Origin: Bdellovibrionaceae bacterium UBA1609
Lineage (GTDB): Bacteria > Bdellovibrionota > Bdellovibrionia > Bdellovibrionales > UBA1609
Assembly: GCA_002321895.1 (NCBI GenBank)
Contig: DCMZ01000004.1
Coordinates: forward strand, 60,151-124,150
Reading direction: 5' to 3'
DNA: 64,000 nucleotides
Under the pieces are notes generated by a model that worked only from the letters and a program-made list of their open reading frames with translations, was not told the origin of the DNA and ran no database searches. Position 1 is the stretch's first letter, and the number at the start of each line of letters is the position of its first letter. The position numbers and the translations under genes were made by a program. Below are positions 1 through 10,500 of this stretch, piece by piece.

Positions 1-501
1 GCCATGTATGCTTATAATATCAAAGTTTCTGTATTGGTGATACCTCGGAAAGTTCTCACGCATGGTCCGAGGGCGAATGAATGCATTGTAGGCTTGGATA
101 TGAGATTTCCCTACGCAAGAAAAAATATACCTACATTTCCTTTTTTTTCTTTCTTCTACAATTACCGGTAAGAAATTTTCAGACCACTTTACGAGTGCTT
201 TTCGTTTACGCTTCAGCCGTAAATCGGTGGCATAACCAATGACTTCTTCTTTGCCATCTACTATCGCGGAGGTAAAAGCTAGAGTGGCGCATCCCAATAT
301 TTCTTGGCCATCATCCAAAACATAGGTGGTGCTATCGTTCGACCACAATCGGTATTTGTTAAAAAAACTATGTTGTCTCTCTGTGGAATAGCGAAGCAAG
401 CCGGGTAATGATTGGCTCGCAAAAAACTTTTTTAGCGCCTCTGAATCCGCTTCTGTAGCCACTCTTAATTGGGCGGGTCGATCGTCTACTAACTTTCCCA
501 T
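1..501 (-). CDS. GNAT-like N-acetyltransferase, 3' end cut by window edge
   Basis: The reading frame is open from ATG at 501 to the window edge, giving 167 residues without a stop. The N-terminus (MGKLVDDRPAQLRVATEADS) is the typical opening of a GNAT domain, and a central beta stretch (TYVLDDGQEILGCATLAF) fits its core sheet. The C-terminal acetyl-CoA part may lie outside. The start overlaps the end of the adenosyltransferase gene by 13 bases in another frame, so the two are probably co-transcribed and translationally coupled. The substrate cannot be inferred. The family call rests on pattern similarity only. Confidence 0.55.
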   Translation of the reverse strand, partial: MGKLVDDRPAQLRVATEADSEALKKFFASQSLPGLLRYSTERQHSFFNKYRLWSNDSTTYVLDDGQEILGCATLAFTSAIVDGKEEVIGYATDLRLKRKRKALVKWSENFLPVIVEERKKRKCRYIFSCVGKSHIQAYNAFIRPRTMRENFPRYHQYRNFDIISIHG

Positions 502-1058
502 AAAGTCTCTTCGTGACCCGTCATTTTATTTATCCACCGAGAGAGTACGAAAAAATAATCACTCATACGATTCACACATTTTAAAATTTCAGGCTGTATA
601 TCATCACTTTGATTTATGAGTTCGACCACATATCTTTCTGCTCGTCGACAAACGGTCCTACACACATGTAGTTGACTTCCTGCCAGGCCTCCGCCGGGAA
701 GAATGAAACTTTTTAATGGAGGAAGATCTTTTTCTAACTCATCAATCCATTCTTCCAAATTGGTGATCCACTGAGCATCAACGGCCTGTAGTTTTTCTCG
801 AGTTTTTTCGCTGTCGCAGGCCAAATGACTCCCCATAGTAAAAAGCCAGGATTGCATAGGAACCACTTGCTGTAAAACAAGATCGCTTTGAGCTCGAGGT
901 AGGTCCGTTGCCTGCAGGTTGCTTAAAAAAACACCAATATGTGCATTCAGTTCATCAAAAGTGCCGTAAGCATTCAGTCGAGGGTGGGATTTTGAAACTT
1001 TCTTGCCGCTAAACAGCGAAGAGGTACCCGTGTCACCAGTTTTAGTATAGATTCGCAT
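489..1058 (-). CDS. ATP:cob(I)alamin adenosyltransferase, PduO type
   Basis: Transfers the adenosyl group of ATP to cob(I)alamin to make adenosylcobalamin, in the cytoplasm. The N-terminal motif YTKTGDTGTSSLFSG is the ATP-binding signature of the PduO family. The region NAYGTFDELNAHIG and the C-terminal run with CRTVCRRAERYVV and NRMSDYFFVLSRW are also diagnostic. Length (189 aa) is normal. I start at the ATG before RIYTKTG. Two upstream in-frame ATGs (1079 and 1178) would add residues absent from the family, and the longer one would run into the divergent gene. No cobalamin-dependent enzyme is visible nearby. Confidence 0.9.
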   Translation of the reverse strand: MRIYTKTGDTGTSSLFSGKKVSKSHPRLNAYGTFDELNAHIGVFLSNLQATDLPRAQSDLVLQQVVPMQSWLFTMGSHLACDSEKTREKLQAVDAQWITNLEEWIDELEKDLPPLKSFILPGGGLAGSQLHVCRTVCRRAERYVVELINQSDDIQPEILKCVNRMSDYFFVLSRWINKMTGHEETLWES

Positions 1059-1136
1059 GCAGACTCGCTTTTTACTCATTTTTAACGGTAATGAACATAT
1101 TGTCCATAAAATCTTTAGAGTGAAAGCGAATGTACA

Positions 1137-1964
1137 TTGGAGTGGCTTTTGATTCCCTTGTTGATCACATTTCCTCATTCTGGAGAGTCGGTTCCCGCCG
1201 AGGCCCCTTGGTTAGATAAGCTCGACGAAATCACATTGATGCGAGATGTAGATCGGTATGTGGACCGACTTTATCATCCCATTGTGGAAAAGTTGGAGCT
1301 TTCTCATGTTGTAACTCAGTGGCATAGATATGCAGTGGACCTCAACAGAACACCGAAGGACATCCATCCTGGATTGGTGCAAGGAGCACCGGAGGGCTCG
1401 GTGGATAAAAAGTTTGCCTCAGGATTGCATTGGGAGCAAACCACTCATGGCGAAGTTCTAATGGACGGGCCCATGTCCATGGAGAATCATCTGTTACTGG
1501 TCGATAGGTATTATCGTCCGTTTCATGAACAGGTTAAGGCTCAATTGGCGGAGTTAAAAGAGCTTGGTGATGGGGTCGTTTATCATATTGACGCCCATTC
1601 GATGCCCTCTCTCGGAACTGAAAAACATCCCGATCCGGGAGAGCAGCGAGCTGAGATTGTAATCAGTGACTGCAACGGGGCCAGTTGCAGTTCTGAATTT
1701 AAGGATTTGGTGATTGAACAATTTAAAAAGCAAGGTTTTCAGGTGGCTTATAATTGGCCCTATGTGGGGGGGAGGATCACTGAAATGTATGGTCACCCTG
1801 AATTAGGGCAACACACTTTGCAGATTGAGATCAATCGAAAGATCTATATGAGCGAAGAGACAAAGCAGCCCCTGTCGGAAAAGTTTGACGAAGTTCAAAA
1901 TAGAATTTGCCGAGCTGTTGAAGCTGTACACGCGGGCTTGAGCCAGGTGATGAGCGATGATTAA
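1137..1964 (+). CDS. N-formylglutamate amidohydrolase family protein
   Basis: Family PF05013-like zinc hydrolase of about 275 aa. The N-terminal LLITFPHSGESVP is the usual first metal-binding block. HIDAHSMPS follows in the middle, with a downstream ISDCNGASCS and a late Glu-rich LQIEINRKIYM, all in family order. Known members hydrolyse N-formyl-L-glutamate in histidine degradation or related N-acyl amino acids. No hut gene lies nearby, so the substrate here is open. The start is a TTG at 1137 with no good ribosome site. It is divergent from the adenosyltransferase, and its end overlaps the next gene by 8 bases, suggesting a polycistron with the TolC-like gene and the ccs pair. Confidence 0.75.
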   Translation: MEWLLIPLLITFPHSGESVPAEAPWLDKLDEITLMRDVDRYVDRLYHPIVEKLELSHVVTQWHRYAVDLNRTPKDIHPGLVQGAPEGSVDKKFASGLHWEQTTHGEVLMDGPMSMENHLLLVDRYYRPFHEQVKAQLAELKELGDGVVYHIDAHSMPSLGTEKHPDPGEQRAEIVISDCNGASCSSEFKDLVIEQFKKQGFQVAYNWPYVGGRITEMYGHPELGQHTLQIEINRKIYMSEETKQPLSEKFDEVQNRICRAVEAVHAGLSQVMSDD

Positions 1965-3267
1965 AACTCTTTTAATTTTGATGTTGATCGGTGGAAGTGT
2001 TGGGAGCCGGGCGGAAACTAAGACTTTTGGTGATTGGGTGGATCGCTATGTCGAAGTTGACCCGGCTATTGGCGCGGCAAAAGCAAGGATGGAGGAAAGT
2101 GAGTTTCGAGTGAATGAAGCCTCGGGTTCCTTTTTTCCTTCGGTTGTGGCTAATTTGAGCAAGTTGGAAAATAACTCAGCTGACGTGACAACGGGCGGAG
2201 GCTTTGGTGGGAGTTTCTCCTCATTTTTCGTAGATACTTTATATTCGGCTGAATTGGCTTTGACCCAGCCAATTTTTATAGGTGGAAAGCTTTGGGCTGG
2301 ACTTCATTTGAGTCAGGCGCGAAGAGACTCTGCCAAGGCGGAATACAATTTAGCTTTGCATCTGGGGGCAGTGAGCTTCGTTGAGAAAGTTGTGAATTGG
2401 TCTCTGTTGCAGCGAGAATATGAAGCCGTAAATCAGTCTTTCGAAACACAAAAAAGTTACGTTAATTTGACTCGTAGAAAAGTGAAGCGGGGAACGGCCA
2501 AGCGATACGAACTCGATCAAAATCTCTCGGACCTCTACAGTTATGAAACTCGATTGACGCAGATTCAATTGCGGCGTGATCAGCTCAGAAAAGATCTTTC
2601 AGAAGTTTTGCAATGGGAAGAAAAAGATATTGCCACTGTGAATTTGCCGACCATCCGTACAGAATTACCACTCAATGAAGCTCAGTTGTTAACAATGGCT
2701 TTGGAAAATCGTCCTGATCTGATTCAAGCCGAAAAAACTGTGGAGGCGGCCCAGGCCAATCGTAGATTGGAAGGAGGAGATCATTTACCCTCCGTGAGCC
2801 TTTCCGCTACTTATGGCTATAAAGCGGAAGAGTTGGACCAGTTAGGGGAGAGTGGAACCGATAGTTCTTCCGTGATCCTTGGGATTTCTATACCATTATT
2901 TTCCGGGTTTTCTGGTGTTAATAATCTGCGTGCAAATAATAAAGCTATTCTTGCCGCCGAATTGAATTTAGAGAAAGTGCGCCGTCAGGTTTACACCGAC
3001 GTCGGAAATGCTCTCAATCAGTTCAAGACAACCCAAAAGCTGTATGGGCAGGCTCAGAGATGGAAGCGTTCTGCTGATAAAGCTTTCAAGGGCGGAGATA
3101 GAAATTTTAAAAATGGTGTTATCGGAAACTTGCAGATTTTAACCTTACAGGTGCAGCGCGAGCGCGCAGCCATTGGATTTATTGAAGCTGAGAGAGCGTA
3201 TCAGCTGGCCGCCGCACAATTGTATGCCATGGTAGGGAAAAGTCCTTTGGAATTATATAGGAAGTAG
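1957..3267 (+). CDS. TolC-family outer membrane efflux protein
   Basis: 436 aa with a Sec signal peptide ending near residue 19 (GGSVGSRAE). Two long alpha-helical halves of the outer membrane efflux protein repeat follow. Typical sequence includes QPIFIGGKLWAGLHLSQARR in the first half and LGISIPLFSGF in the second. Proteins of this family form the trimeric outer membrane channel of type I secretion and RND or ABC efflux systems. No membrane-fusion or pump gene lies beside it, so its inner-membrane partner must be elsewhere. The start overlaps the upstream gene by 8 bases and the stop is 2 bases before the ResB start, so the four genes look like one transcript. Confidence 0.85.
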   Translation: MIKTLLILMLIGGSVGSRAETKTFGDWVDRYVEVDPAIGAAKARMEESEFRVNEASGSFFPSVVANLSKLENNSADVTTGGGFGGSFSSFFVDTLYSAELALTQPIFIGGKLWAGLHLSQARRDSAKAEYNLALHLGAVSFVEKVVNWSLLQREYEAVNQSFETQKSYVNLTRRKVKRGTAKRYELDQNLSDLYSYETRLTQIQLRRDQLRKDLSEVLQWEEKDIATVNLPTIRTELPLNEAQLLTMALENRPDLIQAEKTVEAAQANRRLEGGDHLPSVSLSATYGYKAEELDQLGESGTDSSSVILGISIPLFSGFSGVNNLRANNKAILAAELNLEKVRRQVYTDVGNALNQFKTTQKLYGQAQRWKRSADKAFKGGDRNFKNGVIGNLQILTLQVQRERAAIGFIEAERAYQLAAAQLYAMVGKSPLELYRK

Positions 3268-3269
3268 TT

Positions 3270-5000
3270 TTGGAAGCTTTAAAAAATACGATGATAGCGT
3301 GGATGAGAAATCCGTTTTTCTGGATTTATATATTAGGCATGATAATGGTCTATTGGACCCTTGAGGCTGTGGCTTTGGGGATTCGATATGATCTAGTGTC
3401 TTGGGCTCATCCTATACGTGAAATGAATGATCACTATTTCACTTGGAAAAGAGGTCGTCTGTCATTGGGTGACCTCATCATTAAATTTTGGGAGGTCATT
3501 TTATCTCCCCTTCTTATTTATATTTTGTTGGCAGGTGTAATTTTTGGTGCAGGCTTCTACTTTTTTAAAACCAATAAAGTGGCTCGAAAAAAAGTATTTA
3601 ACGTGCTCAAGTCGTTAAAATTGGCTGTGGTCATTGTTTTAGCTATTGCATTGTTGTCTGCCATCGGAACTTTTATCGAGTCTAAATACGCAGATGCTTC
3701 GGCTGCGGGAAAGCTGGTCTACCATAGTTGGTGGATGTATGGAGTTCTGCTTGTGTTAAGTGTGCAGCTTATAGCTGTGATGGTGGATCGATGGCCATGG
3801 AAGATGCGACATACAGGGTTTATACTGGCTCACTTAGGTATACTTGCGACTATTTACGGCTCAATTCTTACCCGGTATTTTGGAATTGATGCAAGCATGG
3901 CCATTCCAATTGGGGAGAAAAGTCGTCACTTAATTATGCCTAGTACAGATATCAAAGTGTTGTCTACCTTTGATGGCGAACGCTACTCACAACTCTATTA
4001 TGATCGTGTGGATTTTTACTCCAGTAAGCCTACAGAAAAGTCACCTTACGAGGTGAAGTTTTCGGACAAAACAATGGAGGTGATTGATTTTCTGCCTTAC
4101 GCCATTCGTGAGTCCAAATTGGTGGAATCCAGTGACTCCAATGATCGAGCGGCGATTCGCTATCAATTGGAAAGTACGCGAGCAAATGTTTCCAAATGGA
4201 TTCAGCTCACTCGCCGAATGCCCGTTACTAGGCAGCCTTTTGGGCCCATGACCATCACGCTCACCGAGTCCCCGCATGAGAAATTCAGTGGGGGAAACGA
4301 ACTGATGTTTTTTCCAGTAGATAGCAAAAAGCTCGGCTACAAAGTCTATTCTGATAGATTAAAACGAGTGATAAAAGAAGGTACCGCCCAGGTGGGGGAT
4401 TTGTTTGAAATCGGCTTTATGGATTTTAAAGTTCGGGTGATTAACTATTTTCAAAACTCTATGGAAAAAGTCACCTATCGTGAAATGAAGCATAAATCAG
4501 ATCTTACAAACGAAGCTATAAAAGTGCGTTACAATGGTAAAGAGCAGTGGACGGGGAGTAATTCGCTACTGCGCTTTTTTGACGAAGACCGAATGTTTGT
4601 TTTAACTTATGGGAACACCTATATGCCCATTGACGTGGAAATTCGCATGCTTGATTTTCGTGTGGGTCGGTATCAAGGAACAAATAGAGCGGCCACTTAT
4701 GAAAGTGATGTGGCTGTGAATTATATTCAGCCACGCTATGTTGAGGGGCCACCTGAGTTTTCCAATATTAGTAAAGTGAACATTTCAATGAATGAACCCT
4801 TAAAATACGCAAACTTTACTTTTTACCAGGCCAGTTTTCAAGAAGATGAAAAAGGACAGCCCACAACCTCTATTCTTTCCGTGAACAACGACCCTGGGCG
4901 ATTTCTCAAGTACTTAGGAAGTTTGCTGATTACTATAGGTTCGATTTGGCTATTTTATCTAAAAAAATGGGGTACAAGAAAGAAAACCCTTACCGCATAA
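3270..5000 (+). CDS. ResB-like cytochrome c biogenesis protein (system II)
   Basis: 576-aa membrane protein. Hydrophobic segments lie near residues 10-35, 80-100, 115-135, 155-175 and 180-205, then comes a large periplasmic domain (about 210-545) and a final membrane helix (about 550-570). The segment LKLAVVIVLAIALLSAIGTF is the typical ResB/Ccs1 start. Together with CcsA it delivers haem to apocytochromes c in the periplasm. The start is TTG with AGGAAG about 8 bases upstream; an ATG 7 codons further in is an alternative. CcsA follows after 22 bases and a multihaem respiratory complex lies downstream, which fits the role. Confidence 0.82.
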   Translation: MEALKNTMIAWMRNPFFWIYILGMIMVYWTLEAVALGIRYDLVSWAHPIREMNDHYFTWKRGRLSLGDLIIKFWEVILSPLLIYILLAGVIFGAGFYFFKTNKVARKKVFNVLKSLKLAVVIVLAIALLSAIGTFIESKYADASAAGKLVYHSWWMYGVLLVLSVQLIAVMVDRWPWKMRHTGFILAHLGILATIYGSILTRYFGIDASMAIPIGEKSRHLIMPSTDIKVLSTFDGERYSQLYYDRVDFYSSKPTEKSPYEVKFSDKTMEVIDFLPYAIRESKLVESSDSNDRAAIRYQLESTRANVSKWIQLTRRMPVTRQPFGPMTITLTESPHEKFSGGNELMFFPVDSKKLGYKVYSDRLKRVIKEGTAQVGDLFEIGFMDFKVRVINYFQNSMEKVTYREMKHKSDLTNEAIKVRYNGKEQWTGSNSLLRFFDEDRMFVLTYGNTYMPIDVEIRMLDFRVGRYQGTNRAATYESDVAVNYIQPRYVEGPPEFSNISKVNISMNEPLKYANFTFYQASFQEDEKGQPTTSILSVNNDPGRFLKYLGSLLITIGSIWLFYLKKWGTRKKTLTA

Positions 5001-5022
5001 TAAAGCAAAGGAGAAATCCACA

Positions 5023-6702
5023 ATGAAAAAATTTGGTTGGTTGTTTCTAATACTGTTGTTTCCATCCTGGTCCTTTGCTTTTAAGTCTATCGGATCTTTG
5101 CCGGTTCAAGATTTGGGGCGTGTGAAGCCCTTTGAGTCCTTTGCGCGGGAGAGTTTGCAGCTCCTTTACGGAAGGCAAACTTTTAAGCTGATTCAAAAAG
5201 ATGAAGCGGGAAAAGAAATCACGGGCAAACGCAGTGCCACTGAAGTGATTTTCACAATGATGTTTCTGCCGGAAGTATGGACTGAGCAAAATGTTTTGGT
5301 CATTGATAATCGTGCATTAAAACAGTCTCTCAAAGTAGACCCCGAGCAAAAATACTTTACTTTTTCAGAGTTGGTTAGGAATCCCCGGGTTGGATTGCTC
5401 GTAAGAGAACTTGAAGGTCGTGTCAGTCGTAAGGAAAATTTAGATACATTTAGCAAAGCTGTTCAAAGTTTGAATAATCAGCTCACATTAATGAATGCCA
5501 TTATGTCACAACGTGCTATTGCGGTTTTGCCTCCACCAAGTGATGCCAAAACTGATCGTTGGTTGTCTGCCGCTGAACTTCAAGGGGAAGCAAAAGAAAA
5601 ATTCAGTCAGATTTTTTTGGTTGCGGCCAAAAACACTCCTAAAAAGAGAGGGGAGTCTTTTTCGAAGGAAGGTCAAAAGGCTGTTGGGGCCGCGGTTAAG
5701 GAATTTATTGACTATACCAAAGCTCAAAGGGGTGAGTCCTATGCCCCTTTCAGCGAAATCAAGGCTGAGTTATGGCTACATAATTTTCAACCGTTTTTGT
5801 GGGCATGGGTATTGTATCTCCTGTCCGCATTGCTCCTACTCGTCTCCTGGTTGAACGAAAATAAAAAGCTGTATTTGGCGGGTTGGGGTTTTGCCCTGGT
5901 TGCGCTCGTGATTCACACTATAGGTTTTCTAGTTCGGGTCTATATTGTAAAGCGACCACCAGTATCGAATATGTACGAGACTGTGGTCTGGGCACCTTGG
6001 GGAACAGTGTTGTTTGCGATGATACTGGAGTATGTTTATCGCAAACGTATCGTTTTACTTGCAGCAAACATAGCGGCCATTCTCTGCTTAATATTGGCAA
6101 GTCTTGCGCCTACTGTATTGGATCCTTCATTGCAGCCTTTGGAGCCGGTTTTAAGATCCACATTTTGGTTGCTGACTCATGTGCTGGTCATTGTCATTAG
6201 TTATGGGGCCTACTTTTTATCATGGGCCATCGGCAATTTTGTTATAACTGCAGCCTTCATAGATGAAGAAAAATATAAAACTCAAATTAAAGATGGTGCT
6301 CTGGCTATTTACCGATCCAATCAAATCGGTACAGTACTATTGTTTGCAGGAATTATTTTGGGTGGTGTTTGGGCGGACTATTCATGGGGGCGTTTTTGGG
6401 GTTGGGATCCAAAAGAGACTTGGGCATTGATTGCCTTTCTTGGATATGTAGCCGTCCTTCATGCCCGTTTAACCAACTGGATTCGAGATTTTGGTAATGC
6501 AGCAGCTTCTGTTGCGGCCTTTTCACTGGTGGTCATGGCTTGGTATGGTGTGAACTACGTTTTAGGTGCCGGTTTGCATTCTTATGGCTTCGGTGCTGGA
6601 GGTGTGGAGTATGTAGCCAGTGTGGTGGTGGCACAGTTGCTTTATGTGGCTTTTGTTGCAAAGGTGCGTCAGAGCCGATTACAAGAAGCAAAAGAGAATT
6701 AA
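5023..6702 (+). CDS. ccsA: CcsA/ResC-type cytochrome c biogenesis protein
   Basis: 559 aa. A signal peptide and a periplasmic N-terminal region of about 240 residues precede a polytopic CcsA domain. The tryptophan-rich haem-handling motif is clear (WGRFWGWDPKETWALIAF, about residues 460-477), and conserved His residues flank it (LLTHVLVI and GLHSYGF). It works with ResB to export and ligate haem to CXXCH motifs. The start ATG has a good ribosome site (AAGGAG, 10 bases upstream). The N-terminal extension is longer than in minimal CcsA proteins and its function is unknown. Confidence 0.88.
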   Translation: MKKFGWLFLILLFPSWSFAFKSIGSLPVQDLGRVKPFESFARESLQLLYGRQTFKLIQKDEAGKEITGKRSATEVIFTMMFLPEVWTEQNVLVIDNRALKQSLKVDPEQKYFTFSELVRNPRVGLLVRELEGRVSRKENLDTFSKAVQSLNNQLTLMNAIMSQRAIAVLPPPSDAKTDRWLSAAELQGEAKEKFSQIFLVAAKNTPKKRGESFSKEGQKAVGAAVKEFIDYTKAQRGESYAPFSEIKAELWLHNFQPFLWAWVLYLLSALLLLVSWLNENKKLYLAGWGFALVALVIHTIGFLVRVYIVKRPPVSNMYETVVWAPWGTVLFAMILEYVYRKRIVLLAANIAAILCLILASLAPTVLDPSLQPLEPVLRSTFWLLTHVLVIVISYGAYFLSWAIGNFVITAAFIDEEKYKTQIKDGALAIYRSNQIGTVLLFAGIILGGVWADYSWGRFWGWDPKETWALIAFLGYVAVLHARLTNWIRDFGNAAASVAAFSLVVMAWYGVNYVLGAGLHSYGFGAGGVEYVASVVVAQLLYVAFVAKVRQSRLQEAKEN

Positions 6703-7027
6703 TATCAGTTACCAGTTGAGATGAGTTCTTAACTACTTCCCAAGGGCCTTTGGATTTCTAACTTTATAGCAAATCCTTCAAAAACAGCTTCTTTTCCGGG
6801 CAGGCATTGAAAAGTTGAAAGGGGTGTCTGCGGGAAAACAGTTTCCCTTTCCTACTTTTTAGATGGTCGAGAGTTAAGAAAATCATTTTATACCCTATGT
6901 ATTACTTTGAATTTCTTTACGTTTTCAAAAAAGACAAAATCTTCGTTGCCTAGATTCGGACCAACATTTACAACTTACAAGAAACACAAATTGTAGATTC
7001 AACCTCCAATCATGTAGGTAAGCATTT
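6703..7027 (+). other. intergenic region between ccsA and actA
   Basis: 325 bases without a credible gene; the longest ATG frames are only a few codons. The region holds the terminator-like hairpin listed separately, then an AT-rich stretch (about 6880-6940) where a promoter for the act operon would be expected. I cannot assign -35 and -10 boxes with confidence. Confidence 0.5.
6817..6860 (+). terminator. probable terminator of the ccs transcript
   Basis: GAAAGGG at 6817-6823 pairs with CCCTTTC at 6845-6851, with a nested CTG/CAG inside. The 3' arm is followed by CTACTTTTT. The stem is imperfect, so strength is uncertain. Confidence 0.45.
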
Positions 7028-7561
7028 ATGGCTAAAAAAGTTGTTGGTCTGATTGTCGGGTTGGTTTTGTTTATTGGTCTGCCTCTTTTTATAAAAGGTC
7101 TGACAAATAACAAACTCAGCATTGGTTACAACAAAGGGTATATGCCCGATCAACCTATTCCTTTCTCGCATCAGCTGCACGCTGGTGAGAACAAGATTGC
7201 ATGTCAATATTGTCACGTGGGAACGGAAGAGGTGCGGCACGCAGGTGTTCCGAGTGTGAATATCTGTATGAACTGTCACTTGGTCGTTAAGGCAGGTAGT
7301 CCGCATATTCAAAAGCTCACAGAGTACTACACGAGCGGGAAGTCTGTGCCCTGGAAAAAGGTTCATCTTCTACCTGATCACGTGAAATTTAACCACCAAG
7401 CGCACGTACTTGCTGGCAAACAATGTCAAGAATGTCATGGACCCGTGGAAAACATGGAAACGGTTTACCAACATTCTGATTTGTCCATGGGCTGGTGTGT
7501 GAACTGTCATCGTCAACCTGAAAACAATGCCTCAGTGAACTGTGGCGTGTGTCATTATTAG
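7028..7561 (+). CDS. actA: Alternative complex III subunit ActA, pentahaem cytochrome c
   Basis: 177 aa with one N-terminal membrane anchor (about residues 5-24). It carries five haem c attachment sites: CQYCH, CMNCH, CQECH, CVNCH and CGVCH. This is the pentahaem subunit of alternative complex III, the quinol oxidase that replaces bc1 in many bacteria. It passes electrons on the periplasmic side towards the monohaem subunit and the terminal oxidase. It is the first gene of the actABCDEF set. The stop overlaps the ribosome site of actB. Confidence 0.93.
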   Translation: MAKKVVGLIVGLVLFIGLPLFIKGLTNNKLSIGYNKGYMPDQPIPFSHQLHAGENKIACQYCHVGTEEVRHAGVPSVNICMNCHLVVKAGSPHIQKLTEYYTSGKSVPWKKVHLLPDHVKFNHQAHVLAGKQCQECHGPVENMETVYQHSDLSMGWCVNCHRQPENNASVNCGVCHY

Positions 7562-7572
7562 GAGGGCGTGAA

Positions 7573-10500
7573 ATGGGAAATGAAAATATGAATGAACAAG
7601 ACCAAAACCGTCCTCAGTATTGGCAAGACCTCGAAGAATGGCGTCAGTCCGATGAGTTCAAGGAAATGGTTGATAAAGAGTTTCAATCCAGTCCTTTTGC
7701 TCCGGAAGACAGTCAATCGGGTTTTGCTCGTAGAGACTTTCTTAAATTGATGGGTGCTAGCATGGCTATGACTTCTGCGGGTTGTTTGCGAAGACCCGAG
7801 CAGAGAATCGTTCCCTATGCTAACCGTCCTCCTGAAATTCTACCTGGCCGTGCCAACTATTACTCCTCTTCTCTTGTCGAGGGAGGCGAAGCCTTCGGTC
7901 TTGTTGTTAAAACCAGAGAAGGTCGTCCTATTAAATTAGAGGGAAATCCGGATCACCCATTTAACGAAGGTAGTCTTTCTGCCAGAGGGAATGCTTATAT
8001 TTTAGCGCTTTATGATCCTGATCGGTTAACGGGGCCAAAACAGAATCTTTTGAATAAAGAGAAATCCAACAGAGACACTGTTTCTTCTACTTTTGAAGAA
8101 ATAGATAAAGCTTTCAAGCAAAGCACTGCTGCAGGAAAATTGGGTTTAGTAACTAGATCTATTATGTCTCCTTCCACGCGTGAGCTGATCAGTGAGTTTG
8201 TTCGAGTCACTGGGGCGAAACATTATGTTATTGATGATTTAGACTACTCTGTAGTGAGAGAGGGACAGAAGAAGTCCTATGGGCAAGAAGTACTGCCTAG
8301 ATATCGTTTGGATAAAGCACAATATGTTTTAACCATCGATACAGATCTTTTGGGTTCTTACTTAACTCCTGTAGAACATAAAAAAATGTTCAGTAAAACG
8401 CGTAATCCTGAAGGAGATATGAGTAAGCTCGTATCTTTCGAATCGTTGTATTCAATGACAGGGTCAAATGCTGACGAGCGATTTAGAATTCGACCTTCAG
8501 AGCAGATTAAAGTGGTCGTGGGGATTATTTCCGAATTGATCAATAAAGGTCGAGTGAGCGACTCTGCAGCACGTGATCTTGTAAATCGATTTAAAAATAG
8601 CTTTAAAGGCTTCCAACCCTTTGAAGCGGGTCTTCTTGGTCGTGTGGCAGATGAGCTATGGGCCAATAGAGGAAAATCAGTGGTAGCGGTTGGCGGACTT
8701 CCCACTCAAACTGGATTGGGCTTGGATCTGCAAGTGGCCACTAACTATTTAAACTCAATATTAGGTAACGATGGGAAAACCATCGATTACGAAAGATCTG
8801 CACACAACTCCTATGCTGGAACTAATGATATTGAGCGCTTCGTGAGTGATGTGGAAGCGGGCCGTATTGAATCTGTGTTAATACATGGTGTGAATCCGGC
8901 TTACTCTCAGCCTAATGATTCTGGATTAGTAAAAGCTATTAAATCATTAAAGTTAGCTGCTTATACCGGAGCCTACAACGATGAGACTGGGCAAATTTGT
9001 AGATATTTAGTTCCCGATCATAACCAGTTGGAGAACTGGGGTGATGTGGATGGACAGACCGGAACCATTGGAATTCTGCAGCCTACGATCCGGCCTTTAT
9101 ATAAGACAAGAGCTTTCCAAGACACCTTACTCACATGGGTACAGACCTCGGGGCGAGCTTCCGGTCTATTAAAAGCGGATTCTTATTACGATTACCTTAG
9201 AAGCTATTGGCGTCGAAAAGTTCAGCCAGCAGTGGGTGGTGGAAAATCCTTTGAAGACTTTTGGTATGAAGTTCTTCAAACAGGGGTGGTTCGAACCTCT
9301 GAAGGACGCCGAAGAGATTCTGTCAGTTCCTCAAGAAGTTTTAGAAGTTCTTCACTGAATACAATAATTCCTCAGCCTTCTTCAGAGATGGAGTTAGTGC
9401 TTTATCCTTCCGTAGCTCTCGGCGATGGAAGCTTAGCTAATATCCCTTGGTTACAAGAACTACCTGATCCTGTATCTAAAATTGTTTGGGATAACTATAT
9501 TTCAATCTCTCCGGCCTATGCACACGAAAAGGGTATTCATGAAGGTGATGTGCTAGATGCAAAAGTGGGAGAAAAGACCATTGCGCTACCTGCACATATT
9601 CAACCGGGAATGCATGATGCCGTAGCCGCTATTGCCATTGGGTATGGCCGTATGGGTGGCGGTAAGGTCGCAGAAGGAATTGGAAAACGAAGTATTCACC
9701 TAGCAAGTTACTTCGAAGGCCAGCTTCAAACATCAGGTCTTTCTGTTGAATTGAAAAAGACAAAGAAAAATATTCCACTGGCTTCGCCACAAGGTCACCA
9801 TCGTATGGAAGGTCGACAGATTGTTGTGCAAGCCACTCAGGATCAATACAAAAAAGATCCAGCAGCGAATATCCATAAGCATAAGGTTTTCAGCCTTTGG
9901 GGTAAGCATGAGTACAAAGGTCACAGATGGGCGTTGGGAGTGGATCTCAATGCTTGTAATGGATGTGGCGATTGTGTCGTGGCTTGCCAATCTGAAAACA
10001 ACGTTCCTACTGTGGGTAAGAAATATGTAATGGAAGGTCGAATCATGCATTGGATTCGAATCGACCGTTACTACTCAGGTGATCCAAGTAATCCGGCAAT
10101 AGTGAATATGCCGGTCATGTGTCAGCATTGCGAAAACGCTCCTTGTGAGACGGTTTGCCCTGTGAATGCAACAGTTCACGGTGACGAAGGAACCAACGAC
10201 ATGATTTACAACCGGTGTGTTGGAACCAGATATTGTGCCAACAACTGCCCTTATAAGGTTCGTCGATTTAACTGGTTCAACTATGTGAAGCAGGTCAAAG
10301 AGCCTCAACACTTAGCTATGAATCCAGAAGTGACTGTTCGAGCTCGTGGTGTGATGGAAAAATGTACTTTTTGTAACCATCGAGTGAAAGAAGCCAAGAT
10401 GAAAGCCAAAACGGAAAATAGACCGTTGGCTGAAGGCGACGTGCAGGCCGCTTGTGCTGCAAGCTGTGGAGCGGGAGCTTTGATTTTTGGTGATATCAAT

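Noticed and set aside
1059..1178. In-frame extension of the cobalamin adenosyltransferase to an ATG at 1178
   Set aside because: The added residues do not match the family, overlap the divergent gene and lack a ribosome site. The conserved YTKTGDTG start is just after 1058.
5495..6200. Additional open frames inside ccsA
   Set aside because: They run in other frames within a gene that has clear domain motifs, and their sequences show no family features.
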